A stretch of DNA of 64,000 nt from Prostheceraeus crozeri (Eukaryota; Platyhelminthes; Polycladida; Euryleptidae). The translations under genes were made by a program, and so were the position numbers. Numbering within the stretch: the first letter of the stretch is position 1; the number at the start of each line of letters is the position of its first letter. This document shows, piece after piece, positions 12,619 through 23,601 of this stretch. Location: the NCBI GenBank assembly GCA_907163375.1, contig CAJQUW010006804.1, forward strand, positions 434,001 to 498,000. Reading direction: 5' to 3'. The notes under the pieces are model-generated. The model did not search any database. It saw only the letters and a list, made by a program, of their open reading frames with translations, and was not told where the DNA came from.

Positions 12619-13629
12619 TATGTTCCACAGAGCAACATGCATCAAAATCGGTGACCCTTCCAGCGAAGTCAAACCCCTGAGCGTCACCTCAACATGTATG
12701 CTGTTTGTCGCACTCAGTATGATTAAGTCACAGAGATGGATTCGTCTGTCGCTGTTACTCTAGAGGTGACGCGTTTTTATCTCAGCCATTGTATACAACG
12801 GTAGAGAGAGGTGGAGAGATATATCTCCCTTTGGCTTACGTGATTGGCTAAGCGCGCGCACTCCATGAGGAAAGTTGTATCAGGAAACACACGAGCTGTG
12901 GTTATTACATTGAAGTCTGAACATCTGCCAAGGTGAACAGTACTTGTCTTTGACTCAATGTTTCACCGTGATAAATTCATCAAATGAAAATATTATTCAA
13001 CTCATTCGACTCCTTACGATCTGAATTTACTGACTGTGTACGTTCAATGCGTTGTCAATGATCTAGTTCGTCAGAATTCAGAGTTGAATTTGCATTACGT
13101 TCAATGGACAATGGATCTTTCTGCCCCTTGGGACTAGTTCTAAGCGTGACCATCAGTATTAAAAAATGTCATCTCTAGACCAAACAACGCAGACAAAGCA
13201 ACTTATCTCTGTGGATTAAGTTGACTGAGTTGTGTATTCATCGATAGGTAAAACTCAATGTGCAATTTACACTCACTCCCTTTTTGTGATCAATGGATTA
13301 GACATGTTGGGAAACGCATTAGTCTTTGTTGATAAGAAGAATGCATACTCCCATACTTAGAAAATATCTATAGTCTTACTTTCTAGTCAATTAACTTGAC
13401 AACACTAAGCCGTGAAGATTACGCTGCTTGTAATATGAATGATAAGCCGACTGGAATCACAGAAATGACTTGAAATCTAATTCAATCAATAAGGCTTATG
13501 AGTGCACGCATCATCCATGTAAGCGAAATCAATACTATGGACCACAGAATTAGATTCATCTGCGCGCTAAACCGAAGCAGATAAACAAAATACTTAATTC
13601 TGTGCTATGGACATTTTTAGATATTATGG
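12619..13629. other. Non-coding DNA, no recognised gene
   Basis: Nothing is supported. A GC-richer patch near 12840-12870 includes ATTGGCT and GCGCGCGC and could be promoter-like, but no gene is attached to it. Confidence 0.35.
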
Positions 13630-13899
13630 CAGAGGTCGGCAACCTACGACCCGCAGGTCTTCGGAATTGCTACCCACGTGCTACTCACGAGGTTTGCTGT
13701 AGTTTTCATAAACTGATTTCACGTTAAAGAGGATCAGATGGTTGCTGCTTTCGAGTGAAGAAGCAGCGCCCCACTTCTGCTGCTCGTAGATCATTGCTGG
13801 ATTTAGGTTCACAACTTGGAGATTATCGGACACGACCTCTGTCCATGTTTTCCTTGGTCTTCACAACAACAACTCTTAGTCTTCTCTCGAATCACACGA

Positions 13900-14000
13900 A
13901 AAGTCAACACTCCCTTATAATTACGACTCTTTATTTGATAAAAATAGAGTTACCCGACGCGTTTCGTCTCTTAGGACAGTGTCAATGGCCTTGGTCTTCT
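13900..14000 (-). mobile_element. Penelope-like element 3'-end fragment
   Basis: On the minus strand it contains GACGAAACGCGTCGGGT preceded by TTGACACTGTCC. The element at 54.8-57.8 kb carries the same conserved block near its ends, with GACGAAACGCGTC identical. It probably belongs with the GIY-YIG relic at 14383-14673 on the same strand, split by the LINE and hAT-end sequence between them. Confidence 0.6.
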
Positions 14001-14063
14001 ACCTATGACATCAAGCTTTCATCTAGTCCTAGTCATCTTCGTGGTTTCTCATGTGACTAGACC

Positions 14064-14275
14064 ACTGTAGCTTTCTTTCTTCTTCGCAGAACATCGGAAA
14101 TGCCTTTCGAATTCATTTTCTTCCTTATGTCTTCACTCATGTGTCTATCGATCATCACACTTTCTTTCAGCTAGTGCTTCTTCTGTTCTTTCCATCTTCA
14201 TGATATGATAGCCTCTCGCGGCCCACGTCTCACTTCCGTACATCATTGCGCTAGGGGCACACGTATCCTTTAATT
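14064..14275 (-). pseudogene. LINE reverse-transcriptase C-terminal fragment
   Basis: The minus-strand translation gives a stretch containing APSAMMYGSETWAARG, then KMERTEEALAERK, a stop, and later RHKEENEF. The YGSETWA pattern followed by a charged helix is the usual region just downstream of the RT domain in many LINE proteins. It is short, has internal stops and is clearly dead. The family cannot be named from this piece. Confidence 0.6.
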
Positions 14276-14382
14276 TTTAGGTAGGCGGGCTGATTAAGGT
14301 TGCCGACCCATGTCTTATAGTCGAAACTCGCTGTAGCGAATATTTTTTTATAATGAACCTTGTTCAAAGATTCCCATTTTTC

Positions 14383-14673
14383 TTAATAAATTTGAATAAG
14401 AATAGAGACAGAATTTAGCAAATCTAGCAATAATGGAAATGAACTATCTCTTTCATTCATGTAATTCTGAGTCTCTTTCAAAAAAAGTAGCGTCTTATTT
14501 TTGATGCCATCAACTGAAAACTTGCTTACATCGATTTCATGTGAATGCATTGTGATTTCGGGTGGTACAGGATAGCCCTTTACGTGTTTACTCATTCTAG
14601 TAGGCAGATGTCGTGAAGTCTCCCCGATGTAGACCTGTTTGCAGTCTTTACATTCGAATTTAAATATACACAC
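14383..14673 (-). pseudogene. Penelope-like GIY-YIG endonuclease relic
   Basis: The 96-codon minus-strand frame begins MCIFKFECKDCKQVYIGETS and continues RHLPTRMSKHVKG. This matches the GIY-YIG endonuclease of Penelope-like retroelements: an xYxxxC.xCxxxYIG core, then the conserved R of the following helix (TRMSKH). Only about the last 95 residues survive. The RT part is missing, so this is a truncated copy. The same strand carries a Penelope 3' end at 13.9-14.0 kb. Confidence 0.75.
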
Positions 14674-14699
14674 ACTGTGATTTCAATGTTGGGGAGAAT

Positions 14700-15324
14700 C
14701 TGTCCTTGTTGTGGAAAAACATACTGGCATTATTCCCTCAAAAAGTCGTTCGGATAACAATTTTTCCTGCAGATTTATGCTAAATTGATGAACCTTGTCT
14801 TTCATTAGCTATCATTTACCCTAAATATAGAGATTCAAGTGTTGAGATTTTTGTTTCAGGAATTTTTTTCATCGTTTCAATGTCATAGGCAAGCCAGAGG
14901 TCATCAAAAGTCAATTGATGTGACAGAACAGTTGCAATAGATTTATATTGGTGTCACTCAATAATTGAAATTAGTTGATTAATTTGCGTTCGGGAAAGTC
15001 TTTCATTGACTGTTTTACTTGCAATGCCGTCATCACTCACCATCATAGGACAAGCATTGATTGCACGTACAGGGATTTATTCAATTACGAGTGCTAAACT
15101 AATGAAGCACATCTTATTCACAAGCTGATGACTGTTAGGATTCTTATCAGGAATTACTTGGTGGATTTGTATCACAATACCTTCCAGATTACTGTTGGAA
15201 CTCTACCTTATGTTCTGTTATAGGCACGTGCGATAACTAATTAACCCGTTTCAATCATTTATTGTCACTACAATTATGATGCATGTAGGATACCTTTTAT
15301 AGGATACCAGCAATCAATGCTGGA
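14700..15324. other. Non-coding DNA, nothing recognised
   Basis: AT-rich, with only short open frames. The word TAGGATACC is directly repeated at about 15287 and 15300 just before the dispersed repeat, with no further structure. Confidence 0.4.
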
Positions 15325-15785
15325 ATTTTGGTCAAAAGAGTCAATTGTTCTACTTTTGACTTAATGACTTCACTTTTTCAAGTAGGCTACATGTCTTCAG
15401 TACTTTGTTTTCCCTGTTTTTCATACACCTAAATACAGCTCACGAGAATAGGCAGCGATCGGCATATCAAAAAATATCCAATTAATTTGTGATAGACAAA
15501 TGCGTTATAAACCTACACTTTTAAAAAAAGTCACTATGCATTAAATGTTTAAAGATTCACCTTTTTGATCAACAGTAATTAAGCTGTTTGCAGATGGAAC
15601 TTGGGCCCCTCTGCATACGATCATATAATCAACAATTAGCTTTCTAGAATGATTCTAGGGCGATTGCACTCAACTAATGCAATTGATATATTCATTGAGT
15701 ATGGCAAAGTGCGCAAAACGATAAATTTTGTCACCCGGGCTCAAAACTCAGAAGGGCCGGGTCTGATATTTTGGGATCGATGCGT
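15325..15785 (-). repeat. Dispersed repeat, copy B (inverted relative to copy A)
   Basis: This is homologous in reverse orientation to 3386-3885. It runs from GGAATTTTGGTCAAAAGAGTC at the low-coordinate end to CAAAGTGCGCAAAACGATAA and CACCCGGGC at the other. Similarity is patchy, with several indels, so both copies are old. No coding capacity or target duplication was found. Confidence 0.75.
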
Positions 15786-17048
15786 GCCTGGGCTTCCTGT
15801 TGCAACTAAAATTAATTGATTGCATGGAAATGACTAAAATTAGACTGAATTAATTGATTGGTCAGAAAAAATTAATTGTAAATTTATCTTTGATGACCCT
15901 GATACAGGCACTTGGGTCAAAGTCGTAGCTGATTTACGAAATTTCGATTTCTATCATTTTATTAACGGTAATGAAGATAGTCTGTCTATCTGTCTGCCGG
16001 CGATTCTGGCCGATTGAGAGGGATGAAATGTTTCAATTTGATGATTAACTTGATAAATTGAATATGAATGATTTCATCTATATCACCTGTTGATTATTTC
16101 ATCAACCCGTTACTTCAAGTTGTCCACCTCAATTCTTCCCTTTCACAATTAGAAAGTGGTTTTGTTTTTTAGATTGACGTGGAAGGAGGGAATGAATGAA
16201 AGAGATTCAGAATGGACACTTGCAGATGAACTTCGGCCTCGACGTTAATGCATCTTCGTCACTACTCCGCCTACTCGCCAACCTCACCAATCAAAGGATT
16301 TAGGTGTGTGAAACGTTTGAAGATGAAAATGGCACATTCTGATAGAGCGTGTGAAGACAAAGAAGATCACTTTTAATAATGTGACAAACTATCCCAGCAA
16401 GAACGCTAAACATTCCCGTAATGGAGATTAACTCCTCCCCTACCTCGACCATTGCCGAAGAACCTTTTATCCGTAACTGCAAGATCTCCTCATTCCAGCA
16501 TATGTTGTCAAGAGCAGAAGCTTAGACCTAAATCTAAGAAATGAGGCCTGTCTGATGTTCCCCCCGTCCCGTCACATGTGTGGGGAGATCAGCCAGAGCA
16601 CTTAGCTGTCAGTATCATATGTGGATTTGATCTCATTGGAAATTTCTTCTCAGGTTATACCGCCACTATGCGTCTACTATCGGGAGGAAGAGGAAGAGTG
16701 TAGACAGGATGCTCAAAGATTGTACCAAAATATGAGGACGGAGAATTATAGCATAGATGAGGAATGAGGAGAATGGGATACAGAATAGAAAGACGAAAAA
16801 TAGTACATAAAATGAAGACATAGATTTCTATCAAATGCAATTTATCAAAAGATATTTCAAAATTAAATGTAATGTGATACAATTGAAATTAAATTAAAAA
16901 TGTACAGGCCCTACACTTTTAGTGCTATGTTGAAATCCATGCTGTGTAAGCATGCAGTACTAACCATAGAAATCCGACTTTTCGCTTTGTTTAACTTAGT
17001 GATGCTGGAATGGACAATATCGGCATGTTGATGGCCATTTCAGTCGTT
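15786..17048. other. Non-coding DNA, nothing recognised
   Basis: AT-rich, including AATTAATTG-rich stretches near 15.81-15.88 kb. Small open frames (e.g. 16300-16482 and 16655-16882, minus) have no recognisable motif. Confidence 0.4.
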
Positions 17049-17054
17049 CATAAG

Positions 17055-17663
17055 TAGGGCAATTTTTTAATGACATGTCATATTTTTAGGTTGAGGTAAT
17101 ATTGTCAAATTTTTTGTGTCTCATCATATTTAGTCATATTTTGGTCATTTTGCTGTAGTTTTAGACTGCTGCATTTGCTGGGAAGAGGGGATAGACAATG
17201 ACCGATGCTTGCAGAATGACACAATATTGGTCATCTCAGCAGCTCGATGCAGTCTGAGGACAGTTCCAATCCAATGCATGCATTGCCTACAGACATAAAT
17301 GTCACCGGCGAGGCCAGGATTGGCTCGTCTGTCGTCTGCCTTTCCTTGCCAGCCAACCGCTGCTTTGATAGAGCGATCTTCTCCATGTTAAAAAAGATGC
17401 TATGCAAAGGTAGACTTTTTTAACATCAAATGAAGTAAATTACATTAAGTTTCGTACCACAAGCTGTAAATGGGCATACTGTGGTAAAAGTTGCAAATAA
17501 ATCGTTTTATTTGTCTTAAATTGAACTTTTTCACTTTTTGCTATATTTTAAGACTTTTGAATTCTCCCAAACTACAATTTAAGTTTTTTAGGTCATGTTT
17601 GGTTATGTTTAAAGCTTTGTTGGTCATATATTTTCGATTTTTAAGTCATAAAAAAGTTGCCCT
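17055..17663. mobile_element. Small TIR element (~0.6 kb)
   Basis: AGGGCAATTTTTTAATGAC at the left is inverted at the right as GTCATAAAAAAGTTGCCCT. Looser inverted similarity continues inward (TTTTTAGGT and CTTAAAAATCG-type blocks). The hexamer CATAAG flanks both sides (17049-17054 and 17664-17669), with one extra T on the left. The superfamily is unassigned, and there is no transposase. The Harbinger element begins only 19 bp to the right. Confidence 0.6.
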
Positions 17664-17710
17664 CATAAGGCACCGGTCTAAGGGCCGATTTTTAAAACGA
17701 GGGCTAAGTT

Positions 17711-17895
17711 AAGCCGCGGCTCAATTTGCAGTTAGGTCACGGTCTAACAAACTTTCACTTAATAAAACACGACTGTCAAAGCCGCGGGCTAACCCGCGGC
17801 TCACTCTGTCAGCCGCGGCTCTCTCTAAACCGCGGCTTTCTATTTTCTCTTTTTAAAACGAAGCTTCGCTTGCACAGACTAAGCCGCGGCTCTCT
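17711..17895. promoter_or_regulatory. Left subterminal CCGCGG motif array of the Harbinger element
   Basis: CCGCGGCT or its variants occur about six times between the left TIR and the transposase start (for example AAGCCGCGGCTC, AACCCGCGGCTC and AAACCGCGGCTT). The matching array on the right lies at about 19376-19490. Clustered subterminal repeats are typical binding sites for a transposase or its Myb-like partner. That role is inference. Confidence 0.55.
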
Positions 17896-18001
17896 TTTTC
17901 TTGCCAAAGTTAGACCTCGGCGGAGGCAGGTCTAAATGCTGGTGAGCTACGGGTTTTCATCCATATAAAGCGGAATTTCGATCATTAAGGACGAAGGTAG
18001 A

Positions 18002-19084
18002 ATGAACTACTTGAAGTTGAGACAGCAAATTCGCGAAAGGCAGGAAAGATTTCGAAGGCTCACATGTACATCTCCATGTATACAAACTCGCGTTTTTTGC
18101 GATCTTCTGGATGCCCTGTCGTACTATAACGATGCCGATTTCATTCGCCGCTATCGCTTCAGTAAAGAAACCGCGAAATGGCTTTGTGAAACCCTTTACA
18201 CCGATCTGGATCGTGACAATAGAGGAGCATCTCTTTCTGTCCAGCTTCAAGTGCTCCTAACACTTCGTTTTTACGCCACTGATTCATTCCAAAAAGTGAT
18301 TGGTGATACTTTTGGAGTATCGGAAGCTGCTGCTTGTATCACCATTCACCGTGTTTCCAAGGCTATCACTGGATTGAAAGAGGATTGGATCCGCATGCCC
18401 TCAAGTGAAGCTGACATGGAACTTGCGAGGAGAGAATTTTACTATATCAGCTCATTTCCCTCGACTATTGGTGCAATTGATGGTTGTCATATCCGAATCA
18501 TCTGCCCTGGAAAAGATTTGGCGCAAGTCTTTTATAATCGCACAGCCTTTTACTCCATCAATGTTCAAGCTATTTGCGATGCTAAGTTGGCTTTCCGCAA
18601 TATCGTGTCTCGATGGCCTGGAAGCACTCATGATTCCCGGATCTTTGACAACTGCCGGGTATGCAGCGATTTCGAAAGAAGGTGCTTCGGCGACAACATC
18701 ATTGTTGGAGATAGTGGCTATCCCTGTCTAAATTTTTTTATTGACCCCACTCTCCAATCCCAGACCCCATCAGAAATGCGGTACAACATCTCCCATGGGA
18801 AAACTCGGCGCGTTATAGAAAGGTGTTTCGGAGTTTGGAAAAGAAGGTTTTCCTGCATTCATTCGGGTCATCGCACCGCATTGAACAATTCACTGGTTAT
18901 AATTGTGGCCACTGCAGTGTTGCATAATATTGCATTGTGGCGAAACGAAAGACTGGATCTCTTTGACGAAGTACAGGAACCTGTTTTGAGTGATGCTGTG
19001 AGTCCACACATTATAACCAGTTCACAGAACCGGAGTGGCATGATAAGACGGAATTTGTTAATTAGTAATCACTTTTCAACTTAG
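18002..19084 (+). CDS. Harbinger (HARBI1-type) DDE transposase
   Basis: The 360-residue protein is close to the length of HARBI1-type nucleases (about 350 residues). The RNase-H-fold catalytic motifs are all visible: first aspartate in GAIDGCH (D160), the conserved WPGSTHDSRIFD block (D211), second aspartate in GDSGYP (D237), and the glutamate in RRVIERCFGVWKRRF (E273). An N-terminal helical region (residues 40-130) contains an HTH-like FGVSEAAACITIHRVSKAI. The ATG at 18002 gives the full family length, with no stop or frameshift. The protein would cut and rejoin the element's TIRs at TWA targets. Domesticated HARBI1 is the alternative, but perfect TIRs around it make this a transposon gene. 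Confidence 0.93.
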   Translation: MNYLKLRQQIRERQERFRRLTCTSPCIQTRVFCDLLDALSYYNDADFIRRYRFSKETAKWLCETLYTDLDRDNRGASLSVQLQVLLTLRFYATDSFQKVIGDTFGVSEAAACITIHRVSKAITGLKEDWIRMPSSEADMELARREFYYISSFPSTIGAIDGCHIRIICPGKDLAQVFYNRTAFYSINVQAICDAKLAFRNIVSRWPGSTHDSRIFDNCRVCSDFERRCFGDNIIVGDSGYPCLNFFIDPTLQSQTPSEMRYNISHGKTRRVIERCFGVWKRRFSCIHSGHRTALNNSLVIIVATAVLHNIALWRNERLDLFDEVQEPVLSDAVSPHIITSSQNRSGMIRRNLLISNHFST

Positions 19085-19375
19085 ATTAAATCAGTAATAT
19101 TGGAAAATCTTCGTTTTTAATCGTTCCCTACGCCCTACAGCCTATTAGATAACTACTTATATATACATGTAATAACATGTATTATCACAATTTTCCAATC
19201 ATTGTAGAGTTCATTATTTTAACAAATTTAATATTTCATGGAAATTGATAGGAAACCTTCTTCTCGATATCGTTCTTGATAATCAATCCAATGAGATAGT
19301 GGCCTTGATTGAAATGACATCAAGATGACGTCAGAGTTAACGTTTCATCGGTGTGGCTGATGTGTCAGAGATAGA

Positions 19376-19490
19376 CCACGGCTCAAAGCCACGACTTCGG
19401 TAGGCCGCGGTTCATCCTCGTTTTATAAATGCAAAGATAAGCCGTGGCCTAGTGAGGCCGCGGCCTTCCATGATCCGCGGCTTAACTTAG
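19376..19490. promoter_or_regulatory. Right subterminal CCGCGG motif array of the Harbinger element
   Basis: Repeated CCACGGCT, GCCGCGG and GCCGTGG words precede the right TIR and mirror the left array. Several are slightly decayed compared with the left side. A role in transposase or accessory-factor binding is inference. Confidence 0.5.
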
Positions 19491-19515
19491 CCCTCGTTTT
19501 AAAAATCGGCCCTAA

Positions 19516-20374
19516 GTCAATGTTGCTAGATCGTAGCAAGAATCAAATCTGTGAAGTATGCAATGATTGCAGATTCTTGGGTAAGGTGGTTGATTTGCTG
19601 TAAGCTTTTCTATCAAAATGATTTTATATAAAAAGAGAAATGATAAATACCGTGAATATTTGCAAAAACAATAGCAAGCAACGGTTCCCATTGTCAACCG
19701 CTGGAAGTCGCCATCGTTTAGGCATCGTTGTCATGACAACGGATGTCCACAACGCACTATTGTTTTCAATGCGCATGTCTGTTCTAGTCCTGTATTATTA
19801 TAGTGTCAGATTTTTATGTGTGATGTATTGCGAATTATTTCATTGTGATGAGAATATTCTCGCGTCTTGAAAAGAGTACACTGACATTCACGTAGCATTG
19901 AAATCACACAATTAGTTTGTTTAAGTATATCACTTTGCTAGAAGTGCAAGCTGATTCAAAACGATGGCACATGCGGGAACTTACTAAGTGGGCGACCTGT
20001 TTAATTATTTGGTTGAAACAATCACGATGAGATAAATGATGAGCATGCTTTTATCGATAGCATTGTCAGCCACTACAAGCCGCCGATCTGTAGGTGCTGC
20101 ATGTAATGATAGTGTGTGTCCACGGCTTTAATATACATGTCCGTTATAATGCTTTAATGATCTAAAATGCTGGATTTCTATGATGTCATCAAACTGAAAT
20201 TTACAATCGTAGAATTATAAACAATGCATTTAAAACACATTTAGCTTCATTACATTTGATGAAAGTTCGACATAATCTCAAATAAGCACCCCTCTTCAGA
20301 ACAAACTCCTCCATAATTCCTTTAAAAGGTAGACGTCCATGGTTTTAAATAGAAACAACATTGCACTGAGCTTC
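19516..20374. other. Non-coding DNA, nothing recognised
   Basis: AT-rich. Two small open frames (19512-19697 minus, 19640-19870 plus) have no recognisable domain. GGGTACAA at the end (20375-20382) is the left target copy of the next element. Confidence 0.4.
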
Positions 20375-20382
20375 GGGTACAA

Positions 20383-21449
20383 CAGTGGTGGGCAACGCTT
20401 GACCCGCGGGCCACTTGGTGGCCCACTGGGGCATATTGGATTGCCCGCCAATGCTTCTCATATCTAAAGTGGCCCGCTGACATTGTTAGAATCGGTAATG
20501 TGAAAATGACCCACTCTGCTACTAAGGGTGAGAGATCATCTTTAGAATTTGCAAAACCACTTATTGATAACTATGTGTAAATGAGCAATATGATGGAATA
20601 AAAATTCACATTCGAATGATCCAACCATGCTCATTTTGTAATGAATATCTTCTCGCTTAGACACAAAATGGCCATCACCTGCGCGAGTTTATGCTAAGTC
20701 ACATGGTATTCGATGCCTTGCTGAAAATGCTTCACTACGCTATAAACTATCTTCAATGAACCTATAAATAGGCTACATTAAATAGACATTAAGCAGACAG
20801 GCTACGTATGACGGAGCTCAACCGCATGATTTTGACAGGCTAACATTTTTTCAAATATTCTTGCTGAATTTTATTTGCATGCTAATTCACCAGTAAATTT
20901 GTACTCGATTGGCATTAGCGCACGACTAACTTTTGTGGAGCTCATGCACGGTTTTTGAACGCCATATATGTTTGGGTGACATTTATGTACACGTACGTAC
21001 ATATGCATGATCAATTGTATCACAACAAATTCTATCTTGTGCAGCTTTTAAGCGAATGGTTGCATTGTACTTGCATACCGTTGTTTTCGATGAAAAAAGT
21101 TATGTCAGTCATATCATCAAAAATCAAATCACCGTTTAATGACACAAAAGAAATGCTTCCATGTTTTGCTATAGGCCTATTCGCTCTTCAATACTCACAT
21201 GAATTGTAGAATTTAAATTATCATTCCTTAATATTGAACAAATTAGTTGCGTACAATGCCGCTGTATGCATTTACATAGAGAATTTTGCTATGTAATACG
21301 ACCTCTACATATATACAAAACAGCTCTCACGTACACTTAAGTACGGAACAAGAGAACTTTAAGTCTAATATACTGCCTTTTGAAATTGGTGAGCCTTTTC
21401 GCGGGCCACTCCTTGTGGTCCGCTATCCCAACAGGGTTGCCCACCACTG
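20383..21449. mobile_element. Non-autonomous hAT element (1067 bp) with perfect 8-bp TSD
   Basis: The left end CAGTGGTGGGCAACGC matches the inverted right end (…GGGTTGCCCACCACTG). Inverted similarity continues through GCGGGCCACT..GTGG on both sides. GGGTACAA flanks both ends exactly (20375-20382 and 21450-21457). CAGTGGTGGGCAAC ends and an 8-bp duplication mark a hAT element. The interior has only short frames without transposase motifs. Confidence 0.9.
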
Positions 21450-21457
21450 GGGTACAA

Positions 21458-23601
21458 TAGCATTACAAAATATTTTTTTCAAAGAAATAATCACGTTGTT
21501 TACCGTGACTGGCGCAAAAAAGATGCTTTGACGTGACGGTTATAAAAGCAAAACTATTATTCAATTATTCTTGCTTTTAGTAAACGGATTGGTTGCGGAA
21601 TATCAGCAGAGTGACAAATTCTTCAAATACGTGAAAGACTACAACATTACAACTTTTCTGTCAAAAGTTATCATGATTCGCACGTTAGGTGGAAAAATTA
21701 TCAGTCATGATTACAGAAATATTAAAAGATGTGGAATCATTGCTAAAACAATGTTTATCAACGAAAGTGAAGCACTATGTATTTATCGATATCTTCCTTT
21801 GAAAATGTATGTCCATCGTTTGAGATGCAGGAGCTGCCATTAATTTAGGAAGCGCTTCAACAAGCTGATCGCAGTTTAATTAAAACAAATCGCACAGATT
21901 GTGTTCATACAAATCCTTGGCAAGCGCAAGGATGCCGAGATGATGATATTCTTAGTAACGATGCACTCAGTACAATTCGATGGACGTTGTTGTTTCTTTC
22001 TTGTCCGAAGTTTAGCGTTTTGGCAAGAAACGTTTGACGCATAAAAACTTAAACTGATGTTTGGTGAATTTGTTCATTGATCCTGCGCCTATTTCTGTCT
22101 TGATGTTGATACTTTTTTCTTGTGCACACGTGCAAATTTCTCAGCGCACCATTTGATGGTTAGAAAAGTTTAGGATCTCATGTCAGACCTGTCATCGTTT
22201 TTAGAGGTGGAGAAGCCACGATATCGGCTGGTAAATCAAAAGAAGACGACAGGGCAACGACGCCAAGATCCTGGAGATATTGGCTCGGAGATGCACTGAG
22301 GGGGGAGGCGTCGACTCGAAATACCGGGTCGGCGTCTCTCAGTGCGTGTGCCCGTTTTTTAGCTTCACAAACGAAGCCTCGAATCCGCCCCTTCCTCAAC
22401 TTCTCTCTCGATCTTCACTGCAGGTTCCCGATGAGGCATCCGACTCACGTTGTGCGGAAAGGTCAAAGGGCGGACGGAGAACAAAGAAATGGAGTGGTCA
22501 CGCCTCATGTGAGGCCTTGGTGACAACCTGTCCCTTCTCAAATCCATAGTTCACAGTGAGGAGTCCAAATTCTCATCAATAAATGTGTTGATGGAACAAT
22601 CTATCTTCTTTTCAATTATTGCCTCGTGGCAGTCATTCGTTAAGGAAATGAATTCGTTTCAAATTCGTATCCGATTATACTATTTCATTGCTGATCAATG
22701 AATATTGTCAAGATGAGATCGACACAATAAAATGACTGAAAGTTAATCTGTTTCTTGTTCTGTCTCTCCTGGAATAAAGCGTATATGCAAGCCTAATCGT
22801 TGAATACAGCTGGTTGACAACACTCACACATCGAATAGGTTTTTAAGAGATGGTCTAGTGTTACGAAAGATTAAAACTTCACTATTATTGTCAGCTTTTT
22901 AAATATAATGTACTATTTTTACAGAAAAAGCAACGCCCGTGATGTTTAGACCGATTCTTTTGATGGAATGTCACTAAAAGTGCACATGCCTACAAGCCGC
23001 AACGTTTCGATACACCGCAGTTACAACAAAAGGCTTATAAAAGAGATACATAACATACACTATTATGCACAATATCAAAAGAGATACAATTCATTTTTGC
23101 AAAGAGGATTTCAATTTCAAATTCGTTGCTCTCAGTAGAGATAAAGTAAAATGCATAGAAATCCAATTAACCGGCCAACATTCCAACATTCGGCTCCAAC
23201 ATTCGGCAAAAACCAATCGGTCTTGCGTGTCGGGTTCAGTCTCATAACCTAAGCTTTCAATAAATGTTTCACAAAACGCATTATTACACATGAAGCCACA
23301 AAAACAAAACAAGGAAAGTTGGCCATCAGCACAAGGGTTATCAAAAATTAATTACAATTAATTGGTCACAATCAACTTACTGTTGATATCAAAATATTGT
23401 AGTTAATTGATTAACGTCAATCAATAATTGCAAAGATAATGCCAGAGCTCCCCTAGTAAATGAGTAAAGTTGAAGCTCCCCTTCAGTCGTGAATGACATT
23501 AGGCCTATGTATGTGATTTGAACTTGGCGTGCCTTCACACAATCATACATAGTAGCCTACCGTGCTCGTATTTGACAGATGAGTTTGAGATTATTATTCA
23601 G
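21458..23601. other. Non-coding DNA with a GC-rich patch
   Basis: No gene is confidently seen. About 22255-22550 is clearly richer in GC and CpG than its surroundings and contains overlapping 60-90-codon frames on both strands, plus a splice-acceptor-like CTTCACTGCAG near 22425. No domain is recognisable, so an exon or a promoter/CpG-rich patch are both possible. Confidence 0.35.

Larger units (their letters stand above)
13630..14312. mobile_element. Old hAT element carrying Penelope and LINE debris (683 bp)
   Basis: The left end CAGAGGTCGGCAACCT is matched by the inverted right end AGGTTGCCGACCCATG. The flanking octamers TATTATGG (13622-13629) and TCTTATAG (14313-14320) match at 6 of 8 positions. 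CAG.GGTCGGCAACC ends are typical of animal hAT families. The interior is not hAT-like. It holds a minus-strand Penelope 3' end (13900-14000) and a minus-strand LINE C-terminal fragment (14064-14275). Either these inserted into the hAT copy or the element captured them. Confidence 0.65.
17682..19512 (+). mobile_element. PIF/Harbinger DNA transposon, apparently complete (1831 bp)
   Basis: The termini are perfect 38-bp inverted repeats beginning GGGCCGATTTTTAAAACGAG and ending with CCGCGG. They are flanked by TAA on both sides (17679-17681 and 19513-19515), the 3-bp TWA target duplication of PIF/Harbinger. One intact transposase frame (18002-19084) lies inside. Identical TIRs and an unbroken frame point to recent activity. 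The usual second Harbinger protein, a Myb/SANT-like DNA-binding factor, is absent, so mobility may depend on a copy elsewhere. Confidence 0.95.

Noticed and set aside
17682-19512. Domesticated HARBI1 host gene
   Set aside because: Perfect TIRs and the TAA duplication tightly frame the gene, so it is a transposon copy.
22178-22549. Overlapping frames in a GC-rich patch
   Set aside because: Open frames are expected in GC-rich DNA on both strands, and none has a recognisable domain.
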